From Leadbetterella sp035299025 (lineage in GTDB: Bacteria; Bacteroidota; Bacteroidia; Cytophagales; Spirosomataceae): a stretch of DNA of 64,000 nucleotides. The notes below the pieces were generated by a model. That model had not been told where the DNA came from. It saw nothing but the letters and a program-made list of their open reading frames with translations, and did not search any database. The stretch spans positions 62,001-126,000 of the forward strand of contig DATGXK010000019.1 in assembly GCA_035299025.1 (NCBI GenBank). The letters run 5' to 3'. Positions within the stretch are counted from its first letter, which is position 1; each line of letters opens with the position of its first letter. Positions 26,974-35,994 of this stretch are shown in pieces. A program made the translations under genes and the position numbers.

Positions 26974-27924
26974 ATGCTTCTCGCAGTTCCAACTAAACTC
27001 GACATAGTCACTACCCACGAGCGAATAAGACCATTTATAAACCGAACACCAGTTTTGTTTTCTGATAAAATCAACGAAATATGTGGAGCGGAAGTGTTTT
27101 TTAAGTGCGAAAATTTGCAAAAAATAGGTGCTTTCAAAGCTCGGGGTGGATTGAATGCCGCTCTGAGCTTAAAAAAGGAAGAAGCAGCTCAAGGTTTGTG
27201 CACGCACTCCTCAGGTAACCACGCTCAGGCAGTGGCACTTGCTGCAAAAATGTTAGAAACAAAGGCTTATATTGTCATGCCAAACAATGCACCAGTACCA
27301 AAAGTAAATGGTGTAATAAGTCTAGGTGCCGAACTGATTTTTTGCGAACCTACACTCGAAGCACGTGAAAATGGGGTGAAAGAGATAATAGAAAAAACTG
27401 GAGCGGTATTTATACATCCCTTTGATAATTATGATGTTATAGCCGGACAAGCAACAGCTTCAAAGGAACTTCTCGAAGAATATCCAGACTTAGACGCCGT
27501 AATTGCACCTGTTGGTGGCGGCGGACTTTTGAGCGGAACCGGCCTAACTGCCAAGTATTTTTCTAAAAAAGCGAAAGTGTACGCCGGCGAACCTGAAGGT
27601 GCAGCTGATGCTGTCCTGTCATTTAAATCGGGTAAAGTAGAAAAAGCACCTTACATAAAGACCATTGCCGATGGCCTTTTGACCAATCTTTCTGAAAAAA
27701 CCTTGGGCATTATAAAAGATACTGTTACGGATATTCTATTGGTAAGTGATGATGAAATTATGGCGGCCCTGAAACTTGTATTTAAACATCTGAAAATAAT
27801 TATAGAGCCATCGTGTGCTGTACCTTTGGCCGCACTAATCAAAAACAAGGAATTGTTTAAAAATCAACAAATTGGCATTATTCTAAGTGGTGGAAATGTG
27901 GATTTGAGCAAATTGAGTTTCTAA
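26974..27924 (+). CDS. Serine/threonine dehydratase or serine racemase-like PLP enzyme
   Basis: 316 residues, fold-type II PLP enzyme. Lys55 in IGAFKARGG is the PLP lysine; SSGNHAQAVAL, the glycine-rich phosphate loop VGGGGLLSGTG, and the C-terminal ILSGGNVDLSKL are all family marks. There is no C-terminal ACT regulatory domain, so it is closer to catabolic threonine dehydratase or serine racemase than to the biosynthetic IlvA. The exact substrate cannot be decided here. It is divergent from the DUF4056 gene. Confidence 0.88.
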   Translation: MLLAVPTKLDIVTTHERIRPFINRTPVLFSDKINEICGAEVFFKCENLQKIGAFKARGGLNAALSLKKEEAAQGLCTHSSGNHAQAVALAAKMLETKAYIVMPNNAPVPKVNGVISLGAELIFCEPTLEARENGVKEIIEKTGAVFIHPFDNYDVIAGQATASKELLEEYPDLDAVIAPVGGGGLLSGTGLTAKYFSKKAKVYAGEPEGAADAVLSFKSGKVEKAPYIKTIADGLLTNLSEKTLGIIKDTVTDILLVSDDEIMAALKLVFKHLKIIIEPSCAVPLAALIKNKELFKNQQIGIILSGGNVDLSKLSF

Positions 27925-28014
27925 ATCAACAGAGCTTTTGCAGAACTAAAAATATTTTAAATAAACTGTAATTCTTTGGCTAGATTCGTTGAAATTTGTA
28001 AAAAAATAAACCTT

Positions 28015-28245
28015 ATGAACACTTCAACATTAAAACCAATCCTGATTCAGGCCATTCAATTTCTTCTGATTATCATGGTCATCAGTTTTGTAATAGATGT
28101 GGGTTTCGATAGAATAACTAAAGAGCCTTTTATCGCCTTGCTTCAGAACTGGTTTGACTCGATATTTACCTTGAGCAAAATGGGCATTTGGGTAACCATC
28201 TCTTTGATTTACAGTTATTTCAGAGTCACCAGACTAAAGAAATAA
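28015..28245 (+). CDS. Small membrane protein of unknown function
   Basis: 76 residues from ATG 28015 (MNTSTLKPILIQAIQFLLII); the TTG at 27976 gives an unlikely charged extension. Two hydrophobic segments (IQFLLIIMVISFVIDVGF and MGIWVTISLIYSYF) flank a short soluble part, and the end is basic (RVTRLKK). I do not recognise it. A weak gene call, resting on the clean frame and the two-helix pattern. Confidence 0.5.
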   Translation: MNTSTLKPILIQAIQFLLIIMVISFVIDVGFDRITKEPFIALLQNWFDSIFTLSKMGIWVTISLIYSYFRVTRLKK

Positions 28246-28261
28246 GCCATAAATACAAAAC

Positions 28262-28297
28262 AAAAAAATGGCCTAAAGCAAAGCCTTAAGCCATTTT
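28262..28297 (-). terminator. Terminator of the pspC-like gene
   Basis: Minus-strand 15-bp stem, AAAATGGCTTAAGGC with GCTTTAGGCCATTTT, containing two G-U pairs, a 3-nt loop and a run of seven T residues. The wobble pairs work only in the minus-strand transcript, which fixes the orientation. Confidence 0.88.
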
Positions 28298-28318
28298 GAT
28301 CTATTAAACCCTAATTTA

Positions 28319-28528
28319 TTATTGTGCCAAAGTAGCGAAGGTCTCATGTTTGGCGGGCATTATAGCCCACAAAATGAGATACATAATCACCACAGGAACC
28401 GGTGTAAAGAAAGCTCCAACTGCCAAAACTCTCACCAGCGTAACATCGATACCGAAATACTCAGCCAAACCGGCCATAACACCACCCAACATCGACTCGT
28501 TTCCTTTAATTCTAAATAGCTTTTTCAT
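28319..28528 (-). CDS. PspC domain protein, second copy
   Basis: 69 residues: MKKLFRIKGNESM, then MLGGVMAGLAEYFGID, VRVLAVGAFF and a hydrophobic stretch ending LILWAIMPAKHE, which is a complete PspC domain. It differs in sequence from the copy at 8725. A -7 element and a 21-bp dyad lie upstream and a strong terminator downstream, so it is a regulated single-gene unit. PspC-like genes in Gram-positives and Bacteroidota often sit beside PadR regulators; none is adjacent here. Confidence 0.85.
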   Translation of the reverse strand: MKKLFRIKGNESMLGGVMAGLAEYFGIDVTLVRVLAVGAFFTPVPVVIMYLILWAIMPAKHETFATLAQ

Positions 28529-28563
28529 ATTTGTATTTGTTTATTTTGTTTTGTTTGATGATT

Positions 28564-28571
28564 CAAAGTTA
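28564..28571 (-). promoter_or_regulatory. -7 element (TAACTTTG) of the pspC-like gene
   Basis: Exact TAnnTTTG match on the minus strand, 35 bp before the ATG at 28528. Confidence 0.5.
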
Positions 28572-28583
28572 ACATACGGCAAG

Positions 28584-28604
28584 GTACTATGTATAACAAA
28601 GTAC
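28584..28604 (-). promoter_or_regulatory. Operator-like 21-bp dyad overlapping the -33 region
   Basis: The two half-sites GTACTnTGT and ACAnAGTAC face each other across three bases, with 16 of 21 positions symmetric. It lies 13 bp upstream of the -7 element, covering the place of the -33 box of the pspC-like gene, as a repressor site would. TGT/ACA half-sites resemble PadR-type operators, but the regulator is not identified. Confidence 0.45.
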
Positions 28605-28659
28605 ATGAATGGATAGAAATAATGATGAGATGTAATTTTTGATTATGGTGTTTAAAATT

Positions 28660-28681
28660 TAATACATTCTGTGATGTATTA
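28660..28681. repeat. Inverted repeat TAATACAT / ATGTATTA
   Basis: Perfect 8-bp arms around a 6-bp centre (TCTGTG) in the 300-bp gap between the pspC-like gene and mutS2. No T run follows, so it is not an obvious terminator. It could be a second operator or a chance AT-rich palindrome. Confidence 0.3.
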
Positions 28682-28704
28682 CTTTAAAATGGCATGAAGA
28701 TGAC

Positions 28705-28724
28705 GTTCCGATAGCTATCGGAAC
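28705..28724. repeat. Perfect 20-bp palindrome (TTCCGATAGCTATCGGAA core)
   Basis: A perfect self-complementary sequence whose core CGATAGCTATCG is much richer in GC than the flanks. It lies ~100 bp downstream of mutS2 on that gene's strand. Such short exact palindromes occur as dispersed intergenic repeats in many Bacteroidota. No second copy is present in this window. Confidence 0.55.
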
Positions 28725-28725
28725 A

Positions 28726-28750
28726 AGCAACGCGGATTTACACAGATTAC
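28726..28750. repeat. Short dispersed-repeat fragment (CGGATTTACACAGATT)
   Basis: Directly follows the palindrome. Its core recurs, reverse-complemented and degenerate, at 53223-53262, where ATCTGTGTAAATC and ATCCGTGTCATCCGT are seen. The rest of the gap up to mutS2 (28751-28827) shows no gene or hairpin. Confidence 0.4.
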
Positions 28751-28827
28751 GTTAGAATGGCTCTGTTTGGATTACCAAGAAAGTTTAAACCAATAACCAA
28801 TTCACCAGTAACAAGTAAACAAACACG

Positions 28828-31251
28828 CTACTTCATATCTACAATTGTAACGCCCTGCCCACCTCTGTCGGCGTGCTCATCAGTCATTTTCTTAACTGAC
28901 TTATAGGTTTTTAGATGATTTCGAACCAAATTTCGCAGTATGCCATCGCCTTTGCCATGTACAATTCTTAACTGCGGATAGCCCAGAAAAATAGCATCGT
29001 CCATCAATAAATCGACCTCTTGAAGTGCCTCCTCTCCCCTCTTTCCTCTGATGTCGAGGTTAAAGCTAAAGTTTGACATCTTTTCATTGATGTCTATTCC
29101 TTGAAGATTTTCTTTTGGTGTTTCCTTTACCGCAGTTTTAAATTCCTTCTTCGAAACCTTCTCCAGACGATTAAGTTTGATATTGGACTTCAATTCTCCC
29201 AAGGAAACCTCCGCCTCTTTTCCATTCAAACTTACTACTTGTCCAAAAGTATCTTGACCAATTATTTTCACAAAATCGCCCAAAGCAATTTTGCCATCCG
29301 CTTTTTGAAAAGTTTCGGCAGTTTGTTTCTGAATCGGAGGCTTTTCGGGTTTCAGTTTTTCTTCCTTAAACTCCTCCAACATTTGCCTCACCACTTTGGT
29401 GGTTTCTTTCTCGGCTTTGTTTTCTTTTATTTCCCTTATGGTGCTTTCTATCTGCTTATTCGCGTCTTTGAGTAAAGTTTTGGCATTTTCTTTGGCCTCG
29501 TTCAGAATTCGTTTTTTATCTGTATCCAGGAAATTCTTGAGGGCGTTATACTGCTCAATCTTTTGTTTGAGTTCGGTAGTTTCTTTTTTGAGTAAAGCAT
29601 TTTGTTCGGCAAAAACCTTCTTCTCAATCTCCAGTTCTTTGAGCAATTTCTCAAAATTCACTTGACTTTTACCGAGTTTTCTTTTCGAATTCTCAATGAT
29701 ATGTCGTGGTAAACCAATTTTTTGGGCAACTTCAAGGGCAAACGAACTTCCGGGCTGTCCCATTTCCAATTCATAAAGAGGGTCTAGATGTTCGGCATCA
29801 AACTTCATAGCACCATTGACCAATCCTTCATTTTTGTCTGCAAATATTTTAAGATTGGTATAATGCGTATTTACCACGCCATAGGCACGATTTTTCAACA
29901 AACTCTCCAAAATAGACTCCGCAATGGCTCCACCTAGAGAAGGCTCTGTTCCCGTCCCAAATTCATCTATCAGAAAGAGCGTGTGTTTGTCAGAGTGAAC
30001 CAAAAACTCCCGCATATTGGTTAGGTGGGAGCTGTAGGTACTCAGGTCGTTTTCAATGCTTTGTTCGTCTCCAATGTCTATAAAAACACTCTTAAAAATC
30101 CCCACTTTGGAATCGGGCGAAACCGGCACAAGAAGACCACACTGAGCCATGTATTGAATGAGCCCAATGGTTTTCAGCATCACAGACTTGCCACCCGCAT
30201 TTGGGCCAGACACCACCAAAATTCTATTTGCAGACTCCAAAATCACCCTCAGCGGAATGATAGATTTATTGAGTTTTTTATGGGCCAAATAAAGCAATGG
30301 ATGAACCGCCTTGGTCCAGTCAACAATGGTTTCGTTCAACAATAGCGGACTTGTGGCATCTATTTTCTGTGCCAGCTTGGCCTTGGCTCGTATAAAGTCC
30401 ATAAGGCCCAGAAACTGATAGGATTTTTCCAAATCAGAGATATGAGGACGCAAAGCGGAGGTGAGGTGTTCTAAAATTCTGATGACCTCTCTTCGCTCCT
30501 TGATTTCCAAGTCTCTGATTTCATTGTTGGCTTCCAAAACTTCCCCTGGCTCCACAAAAGCTATCTGGCCGGAAGTAGATTCGTCGTGTACAAAGCCCTG
30601 AAGTTTACGTTTATGTTCTGCCAAAAGCGGCAATACCAACCTGCCGTTTCTGTATGCCAAACTCATATCCTCACTAATCCAACCAGAGTTTTTGGCAGTT
30701 CTATAAATTCTTTCAAGCGTTCGTTTTACATTATTTTGCTCTACATACAGCTTTCTTCTGATCTCATAAAGCTCCTTCGAGGCATTGTCTTTTACCTTCC
30801 CTTTTTCATCTATTACGCCACCAATTTGGGCTATCAAGTCACTCCAGCCATCCTGTTTGTCGGCAGGAAGTGTGTTTTGCATCAAAGTCTTCAATTGCGG
30901 ATAGCGGCCATCTTCCTTGTTTTTGAAAAAATGAATAATCTGCTGAATCGTAGTCAACGACAATTTAATATCAAAAAACTCCTCCTCGTCCAAATATGCC
31001 CCTTCAATGGCCGCTCTTTTCAAGAAAGGTATAACATCCAAATAATTTTGATTTGGAAAAGAAGATTCCAATTGAAGAATTAACCTAAACTCCGCTGTTT
31101 GGTCAATCATCCTTTTGATGATATCAAACCTATCGGAAAACCTAATTTTATCAACAAACGAACGGCCCAACGAACTCACGCATTCTTCGGCCACCAGTGC
31201 CCTGATTTTATCAAAACCTAACTTTACCTCAATATTTTGGGGGTATAACAT
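28828..31251 (-). CDS. mutS2: Endonuclease MutS2
   Basis: 807 residues. MutS-core clamp region, then the ATPase with Walker A GPNAGGKS (349-356), Walker B FLIDEFGTGTEPSLGGA, and the signature VVNTHYTNLK. A long coiled coil rich in Lys/Glu (~520-630) is followed by a KOW-like linker and the C-terminal Smr nuclease domain with HGKGDGILR at 765-773. MutS2 acts in suppression of recombination or in rescue of collided ribosomes, not in mismatch repair. Monocistronic. Confidence 0.96.
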   Translation of the reverse strand: MLYPQNIEVKLGFDKIRALVAEECVSSLGRSFVDKIRFSDRFDIIKRMIDQTAEFRLILQLESSFPNQNYLDVIPFLKRAAIEGAYLDEEEFFDIKLSLTTIQQIIHFFKNKEDGRYPQLKTLMQNTLPADKQDGWSDLIAQIGGVIDEKGKVKDNASKELYEIRRKLYVEQNNVKRTLERIYRTAKNSGWISEDMSLAYRNGRLVLPLLAEHKRKLQGFVHDESTSGQIAFVEPGEVLEANNEIRDLEIKERREVIRILEHLTSALRPHISDLEKSYQFLGLMDFIRAKAKLAQKIDATSPLLLNETIVDWTKAVHPLLYLAHKKLNKSIIPLRVILESANRILVVSGPNAGGKSVMLKTIGLIQYMAQCGLLVPVSPDSKVGIFKSVFIDIGDEQSIENDLSTYSSHLTNMREFLVHSDKHTLFLIDEFGTGTEPSLGGAIAESILESLLKNRAYGVVNTHYTNLKIFADKNEGLVNGAMKFDAEHLDPLYELEMGQPGSSFALEVAQKIGLPRHIIENSKRKLGKSQVNFEKLLKELEIEKKVFAEQNALLKKETTELKQKIEQYNALKNFLDTDKKRILNEAKENAKTLLKDANKQIESTIREIKENKAEKETTKVVRQMLEEFKEEKLKPEKPPIQKQTAETFQKADGKIALGDFVKIIGQDTFGQVVSLNGKEAEVSLGELKSNIKLNRLEKVSKKEFKTAVKETPKENLQGIDINEKMSNFSFNLDIRGKRGEEALQEVDLLMDDAIFLGYPQLRIVHGKGDGILRNLVRNHLKTYKSVKKMTDEHADRGGQGVTIVDMK

Positions 31252-31275
31252 CCCTGAAATTTATATTTGTTTTCA

Positions 31276-31283
31276 CAAAAGTA
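31276..31283 (-). promoter_or_regulatory. -7 element (TACTTTTG) of mutS2
   Basis: Exact TAnnTTTG match on the minus strand, 24 bp before the mutS2 ATG at 31251. Confidence 0.5.
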
Positions 31284-31432
31284 ACGCTATTTAAAATCTA
31301 AATAAAAAGTATTTGAATAGCAGAGAGGGAAAATTGGAAGTTTGGTCTGGAAACTTTCATAATTCTATGAATAGATCCTAAAAACCAGTATTTAAATTGG
31401 CTCCAATTGCCAATAGAAACCAATAAATGACT

Positions 31433-31440
31433 TATTTTTG
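31433..31440 (+). promoter_or_regulatory. -7 element (TATTTTTG) of the FG-GAP lipoprotein gene
   Basis: Exact TAnnTTTG match 31 bp before the ATG at 31472; a TTG at 31407-31409 could serve as the -33 box with a 23-bp spacer. Confidence 0.5.
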
Positions 31441-31471
31441 AAAAATATTCATTCTCATCTTATTCTATTAA

Positions 31472-34400
31472 ATGAAATACCTTTTTACTATTTGTAGCTT
31501 CATTTTTTTGTTTTCCTGCAAAAACAAAAATCAACTTTTTGAAAAGTTGTCTTCGGGCCAAACCAACATTGATTTTGTAAATCAGATCACCGAAAATGAA
31601 ATAAATAACGTTCTGAACTACGAATACTTTTATAACGGCGGCGGCGTGGCTTCGGCAGATTTCAACAATGATGGTCTTCAAGATTTGTATTACACTGCCA
31701 ACCAAGGCACAGATAAGCTATATATAAACAAAGGTGACCTTAAGTTTGAAGATATCACCCCAAAAAGCGGGATTAATTTTAAAGGAGAATGGAAAACCGG
31801 AGTGAGCGTGGTAGATATCAATAACGACGGGTGGCAAGATATTTTTGTTGCAGTTTCGGGCAACATTGACAGTCCTGAGCTAAGAGGCAACAAACTGTAT
31901 ATCAATAACAAAGACCTGACTTTTACCGATAAAGCAGCAGAATATGGCTTAAATCTCAAAACCTATACGACACAAGCTGCTTTTTTTGACTACGACAAAG
32001 ATGGCGACTTGGACGTGTACCTTCTCAACCACAACGTTAAGGATTTCAAAAGGTTTGATGTCCAGGCCGTACACTTTATGCGAGATTCGCTGGCGGGAGA
32101 CAGACTTATGCAAAACAACCAAGGCAAATTTGTGGATGTCAGTGTAACTGCGGGCATTAAGGGCAACCCAATAGGCTTTGGGCTAGGAATTCACACTGCA
32201 GACCTCAACAACGACGGTTGGATGGATATTTATGTTTCTAACGACTATTTGGAGGAAGACTATCTCTACATCAACAACCAAAACGGTACTTTTACCGACG
32301 AAATAAAGTCCAAGACCAACCACACCAGCTATTTTTCGATGGGAAACGAGATTGGCGACATCAATAACGACCTCCTGCCTGATATCATGACCACAGACAT
32401 GCTTCCAGAGGATAACAAAAGACAAAAACTACTCTTTGGCCCCGAAAAATACGAAGCTTATCTATCTATGCTCAAAAATGGAATTCAGCCCTCGTTTATG
32501 CGAAACATGCTGCAGCTCAACAACGGAGACGGCACTTTCAGCGAAATAGGTCAACTGGCTGGCCTATCTAATACGGACTGGAGCTGGTCGGTACTTTTTG
32601 CAGACTATGACAACGATGGATACAAAGACGTGTTTGTATCTAATGGCTATTTGAGAGATTACACCAACATGGATTTTATGAAATATTATGCCGACGAAGG
32701 GCAGCAATATGGCTCAAGTATAATGGATGTAATCAAAAAAATGCCTTCAACCAAAACGCCAAATTATATTTTCAAAAATAATAAAGACCTCACATTCAGC
32801 AACAAACAGAAAGATTGGGGTTTTGAGGATGCTGTTATATCGAATGGTACCATTTCGGTAGATTTGGACAACGACGGCGACCTAGAGATAGTAACCAACA
32901 ACCTCAATGAAGAAACATTTATTTACAAAAACCTCACTACGGAAAACAAACTCGGTAATTATCTGAGCATAGCCTGTCCCGAAAACAAAAAAATCGGGGC
33001 GAAATTTTATTTATTTGGGCAAAATCTTCGACAGTTCCAGCAATATACACCAGTGCATGGATTTCAAAGCAGCAGTCAGTCCAACCTCATTTTTGGACTT
33101 GGAGAATTAACTAAACTGGATAGTCTTGTAATTGTTTGGGCTGACGGAAAGGTTCAAAAACAAACCAATATTCCGGTCAATCAAACCTTAAACTTGACTT
33201 ACTCACCCAACGCCACCTCCTTCACAATTCCATCGAAGTCAAGCTTTTTTACCGAAAACCAAACTATCAATTTTAGCCATAATCAAATGGCACTGAATGA
33301 CTTCTCCAGACAGATATTGCTGCCTCAAATGTATTCTTACCAAGGCCCTAGAATAGCCAAAGGCGATATAAATGGCGATGGACTCGAAGACGTTTTTATT
33401 GGTAGTGGAAAAGGCTTTCCTTCTGAATTATTCGTGCAGTCAGCCAACGGAACTTTCATAAAAAAAGAACAAACGGTGTTCAAACAAGACGAACTTTGCA
33501 CTGACACCGACGCTGCGTTTTTCGATATCGAAAAGGATGGAGACCTCGACCTCGTCGTGAGCAGCGGCGGTTACGAGTATTTGCCAAACGACCTCATGCT
33601 TCAGAACAGGGTTTATATAAACGACGGCAAAGGTAATTTTACAAAATCATTCGATGCCCTCGTAGACACGCCTTATGCCGATTCAAGTCTAGAGCCCATT
33701 GATTTTGACAAAGACGGAGATCTTGATCTGGTAGTGGGTGGCTCCATAGTACCGTGGAATTTTCCAATTTCAAATCCCAGCAGACTTTACAGAAATGATT
33801 CAGGCAAATTCATAAAAGTAGATGACCCAATTTTCAATAATCTGGGCATAGTGACAGACATCAAACAAACGGACTTCAACAAAGACGGCTGGCCAGATTT
33901 AGTGGTGGTTGGCGAGTGGACAGGCATTCAACTTTTGGAAAACAACAAGGGTATTTTCTCCAAATTAGAAAACGAAACCGCAAAAATGGTGGGCTCATGG
34001 TGGAGTGTTGAATCCTTAGATATTGACAAAGATGGCGATGAGGATCTCATTGTGGGCAATCAAGGATTTAACTCGCAACTGAAAGCCATTGTTGGTCAAC
34101 CGGTTAGTCTTTTTTACCAAGATTTTGACGATAACGGCAAAATAGACCCCATATTAGCCTATTATACGCAAGGCAAAAACTACCCTGCCTACAGCCGAGA
34201 CGAAATCTCGGACCAAATAGTGAGTCTCAAGAAAAAGTATGTCACGCATGAAGCCTATTCTACAGCCACTATAGACGAGGTTTTAGCAGATTATAAAGGG
34301 AAAGACGTTAAAAAATTAGAGATAAATACTTTGGAATCTATCATTCTCGAAAACGACAATGGAACTTTCAAATTAAAAAAACTACCAATGGAGGCACAAT

Positions 34401-34690
34401 TCTCTCCGATTTACGCCATAGAATACACTGATATTAACGGAGACGGTTTCGTGGATTTAGTTTTGGGAGGAAACCAATCTAAAGGTAGAGTAAGGCTCGG
34501 GAATATTGACGCCAACTACGTGCAGCTATATCTCAACGACCAACACGGAAACTTCAAGTATCATTCGAGCCTCGGTGTGAAGGGTGACGTAAGAGGGTTG
34601 CGGTTTGTAAATGGGCAACTATTGGTGGGGATAAACTCTAAATCAATCCGAAGTTTCAAATTAAACTCAGCAAAACAGGTCATCCTATGA
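31472..34690 (+). CDS. FG-GAP/VCBS repeat lipoprotein with ASPIC/UnbV domain
   Basis: 1072 residues. The leader MKYLFTICSFIFLFSCKN has a lipobox ending in Cys16, so the protein is a lipoprotein, probably outer-membrane. Many FG-GAP repeats with Ca-binding DxNxDGxxD loops follow (DFNNDGLQDLYY, DINNDGWQDIFV, DYDKDGDLDVYL, DFDKDGDLDLVV). An ASPIC/UnbV segment lies near the middle (KIGAKFYLF ... FGLGELTKLDSLVIVWADGK), and a second propeller fills the C-terminal half. Predicted role: binding of glycan or protein ligands at the cell surface. Its stop overlaps the start of the epimerase gene (ATGA). Confidence 0.88.
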   Translation: MKYLFTICSFIFLFSCKNKNQLFEKLSSGQTNIDFVNQITENEINNVLNYEYFYNGGGVASADFNNDGLQDLYYTANQGTDKLYINKGDLKFEDITPKSGINFKGEWKTGVSVVDINNDGWQDIFVAVSGNIDSPELRGNKLYINNKDLTFTDKAAEYGLNLKTYTTQAAFFDYDKDGDLDVYLLNHNVKDFKRFDVQAVHFMRDSLAGDRLMQNNQGKFVDVSVTAGIKGNPIGFGLGIHTADLNNDGWMDIYVSNDYLEEDYLYINNQNGTFTDEIKSKTNHTSYFSMGNEIGDINNDLLPDIMTTDMLPEDNKRQKLLFGPEKYEAYLSMLKNGIQPSFMRNMLQLNNGDGTFSEIGQLAGLSNTDWSWSVLFADYDNDGYKDVFVSNGYLRDYTNMDFMKYYADEGQQYGSSIMDVIKKMPSTKTPNYIFKNNKDLTFSNKQKDWGFEDAVISNGTISVDLDNDGDLEIVTNNLNEETFIYKNLTTENKLGNYLSIACPENKKIGAKFYLFGQNLRQFQQYTPVHGFQSSSQSNLIFGLGELTKLDSLVIVWADGKVQKQTNIPVNQTLNLTYSPNATSFTIPSKSSFFTENQTINFSHNQMALNDFSRQILLPQMYSYQGPRIAKGDINGDGLEDVFIGSGKGFPSELFVQSANGTFIKKEQTVFKQDELCTDTDAAFFDIEKDGDLDLVVSSGGYEYLPNDLMLQNRVYINDGKGNFTKSFDALVDTPYADSSLEPIDFDKDGDLDLVVGGSIVPWNFPISNPSRLYRNDSGKFIKVDDPIFNNLGIVTDIKQTDFNKDGWPDLVVVGEWTGIQLLENNKGIFSKLENETAKMVGSWWSVESLDIDKDGDEDLIVGNQGFNSQLKAIVGQPVSLFYQDFDDNGKIDPILAYYTQGKNYPAYSRDEISDQIVSLKKKYVTHEAYSTATIDEVLADYKGKDVKKLEINTLESIILENDNGTFKLKKLPMEAQFSPIYAIEYTDINGDGFVDLVLGGNQSKGRVRLGNIDANYVQLYLNDQHGNFKYHSSLGVKGDVRGLRFVNGQLLVGINSKSIRSFKLNSAKQVIL

Positions 34691-35985
34691 AAAAAATATT
34701 CGTTCTCATCTTTGTTTCTCTATGCTCACTAACTTTTGCGAACAAAAGAGAAACCGATATCTGTTTAACCAAGCAGCCCGAAATTAACTATTCAGATGAT
34801 TCCCTAAACAGTCAAAAAAAGAAGTTCAGGGCTGAGGTTTCGAAAGAATTAGATAATATTCTAAACTACTGGATAAACAACACCTTTGACGCTGACTATG
34901 GTGGTTTCATAGGAAAAATTGATGGAAATGATATTAAATATCCGCAAGCCGACAAAGGGTTGGTTCTCAACAGCCGCATATTGTGGACATTCTCAGCTGC
35001 ATACCATCACGAGCCCAAACCTTCATATAAAATGATGGCGGACAGGGCATATCGTTATCTTATGAAATACTTTTGGGATAAAGAACATGGTGGCGGTTAT
35101 TGGTCGGTAGATTATCTGGGAAATCCAAAAGAAAAACATAAACAAATGTATGGACAGGGATTTATGTTGTATGGTCTCTCAGAATATTACAGAGCATTCG
35201 GTCATAAAGAAGCCCTAAATTCGGCAATTGAGCTTTTCAAACTCATTGAAAAACATGGGTTTGACCAGAAAAACGGAGGTTATTTTGAGGTAGCCACGCA
35301 AGACTGGAAACTAACTGACGACAAGGTGATTACGCAAGGAAAATCTGATCAAAAAAAATCAATGAATACACATCTGCATATTATTGAGCCATATACAAAC
35401 CTTTATAGCGTCTGGCCAGACCCATATTTAAGGCTGCAATTGGAGAAATTATTGGGCGTTTTTACCGAAAAAATTATTCACAAAAAAACTAATACCCAAA
35501 TTCTATTTCTGACAGATGATTGGCAGCCTCGGTCCGAGATTATATCGTATGGACACGATATTGAAGCCTCTTGGCTTTTGCTTGAGACAGCCGAAGTCTT
35601 AAAAAACCAGAATTGGATTGATAAAATAAAACCATACGCTGTAAATCTTAGCATTTCGGCCAAAGATGGAATAGACAAAGACGGCGGCATGTATTACGAA
35701 TCTGAAAACGGTCACATGAAAACCCAAAAAGATTGGTGGCCTCAAGCAGAAGCCATGGTGGGTTTTTATAACAGTTTTGAGATTACCAAAGACCCCAAGT
35801 ACTTCTGGCAAGCACAAAAATCTTGGGAGTTTATACAAAACCACCTTATTTCTCCGACAGGTGAGTGGTATTGGGGAATAAATGCCAATAACGAAGCCCT
35901 GAGCAAAAAGGACAAAGTAGGAATGTGGAAATGCCCTTACCACAACGCAAGGGCATGTTTGGAAATGATTCGGAGATTGGACTAA
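34687..35985 (+). CDS. AGE-family sugar epimerase (cellobiose 2-epimerase-like), exported
   Basis: 432 residues. MKKIFVLIFVSLCSLTFA is a signal peptide, so the enzyme acts outside the cytoplasm. The alpha/alpha-barrel matches the N-acylglucosamine/cellobiose 2-epimerase superfamily: GGFIGKIDGND, HGGGYWSVDYLGNP, MNTHLHIIEPYTNLY, SYGHDIEASWLLLE, WWPQAEAMVGF and KCPYHNARACLEM carry the conserved Trp and His of the active site. Cellobiose epimerases convert the reducing glucose to mannose; most are cytoplasmic. It is translationally coupled to the FG-GAP lipoprotein gene. Confidence 0.85.
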   Translation: MKKIFVLIFVSLCSLTFANKRETDICLTKQPEINYSDDSLNSQKKKFRAEVSKELDNILNYWINNTFDADYGGFIGKIDGNDIKYPQADKGLVLNSRILWTFSAAYHHEPKPSYKMMADRAYRYLMKYFWDKEHGGGYWSVDYLGNPKEKHKQMYGQGFMLYGLSEYYRAFGHKEALNSAIELFKLIEKHGFDQKNGGYFEVATQDWKLTDDKVITQGKSDQKKSMNTHLHIIEPYTNLYSVWPDPYLRLQLEKLLGVFTEKIIHKKTNTQILFLTDDWQPRSEIISYGHDIEASWLLLETAEVLKNQNWIDKIKPYAVNLSISAKDGIDKDGGMYYESENGHMKTQKDWWPQAEAMVGFYNSFEITKDPKYFWQAQKSWEFIQNHLISPTGEWYWGINANNEALSKKDKVGMWKCPYHNARACLEMIRRLD

Positions 35986-35994
35986 ATCTACAAT

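Noticed and set aside
27976..28014. TTG start at 27976 for the small membrane protein
   Set aside because: It would add 13 charged residues before the hydrophobic segment; the ATG at 28015 fits a small membrane protein better.
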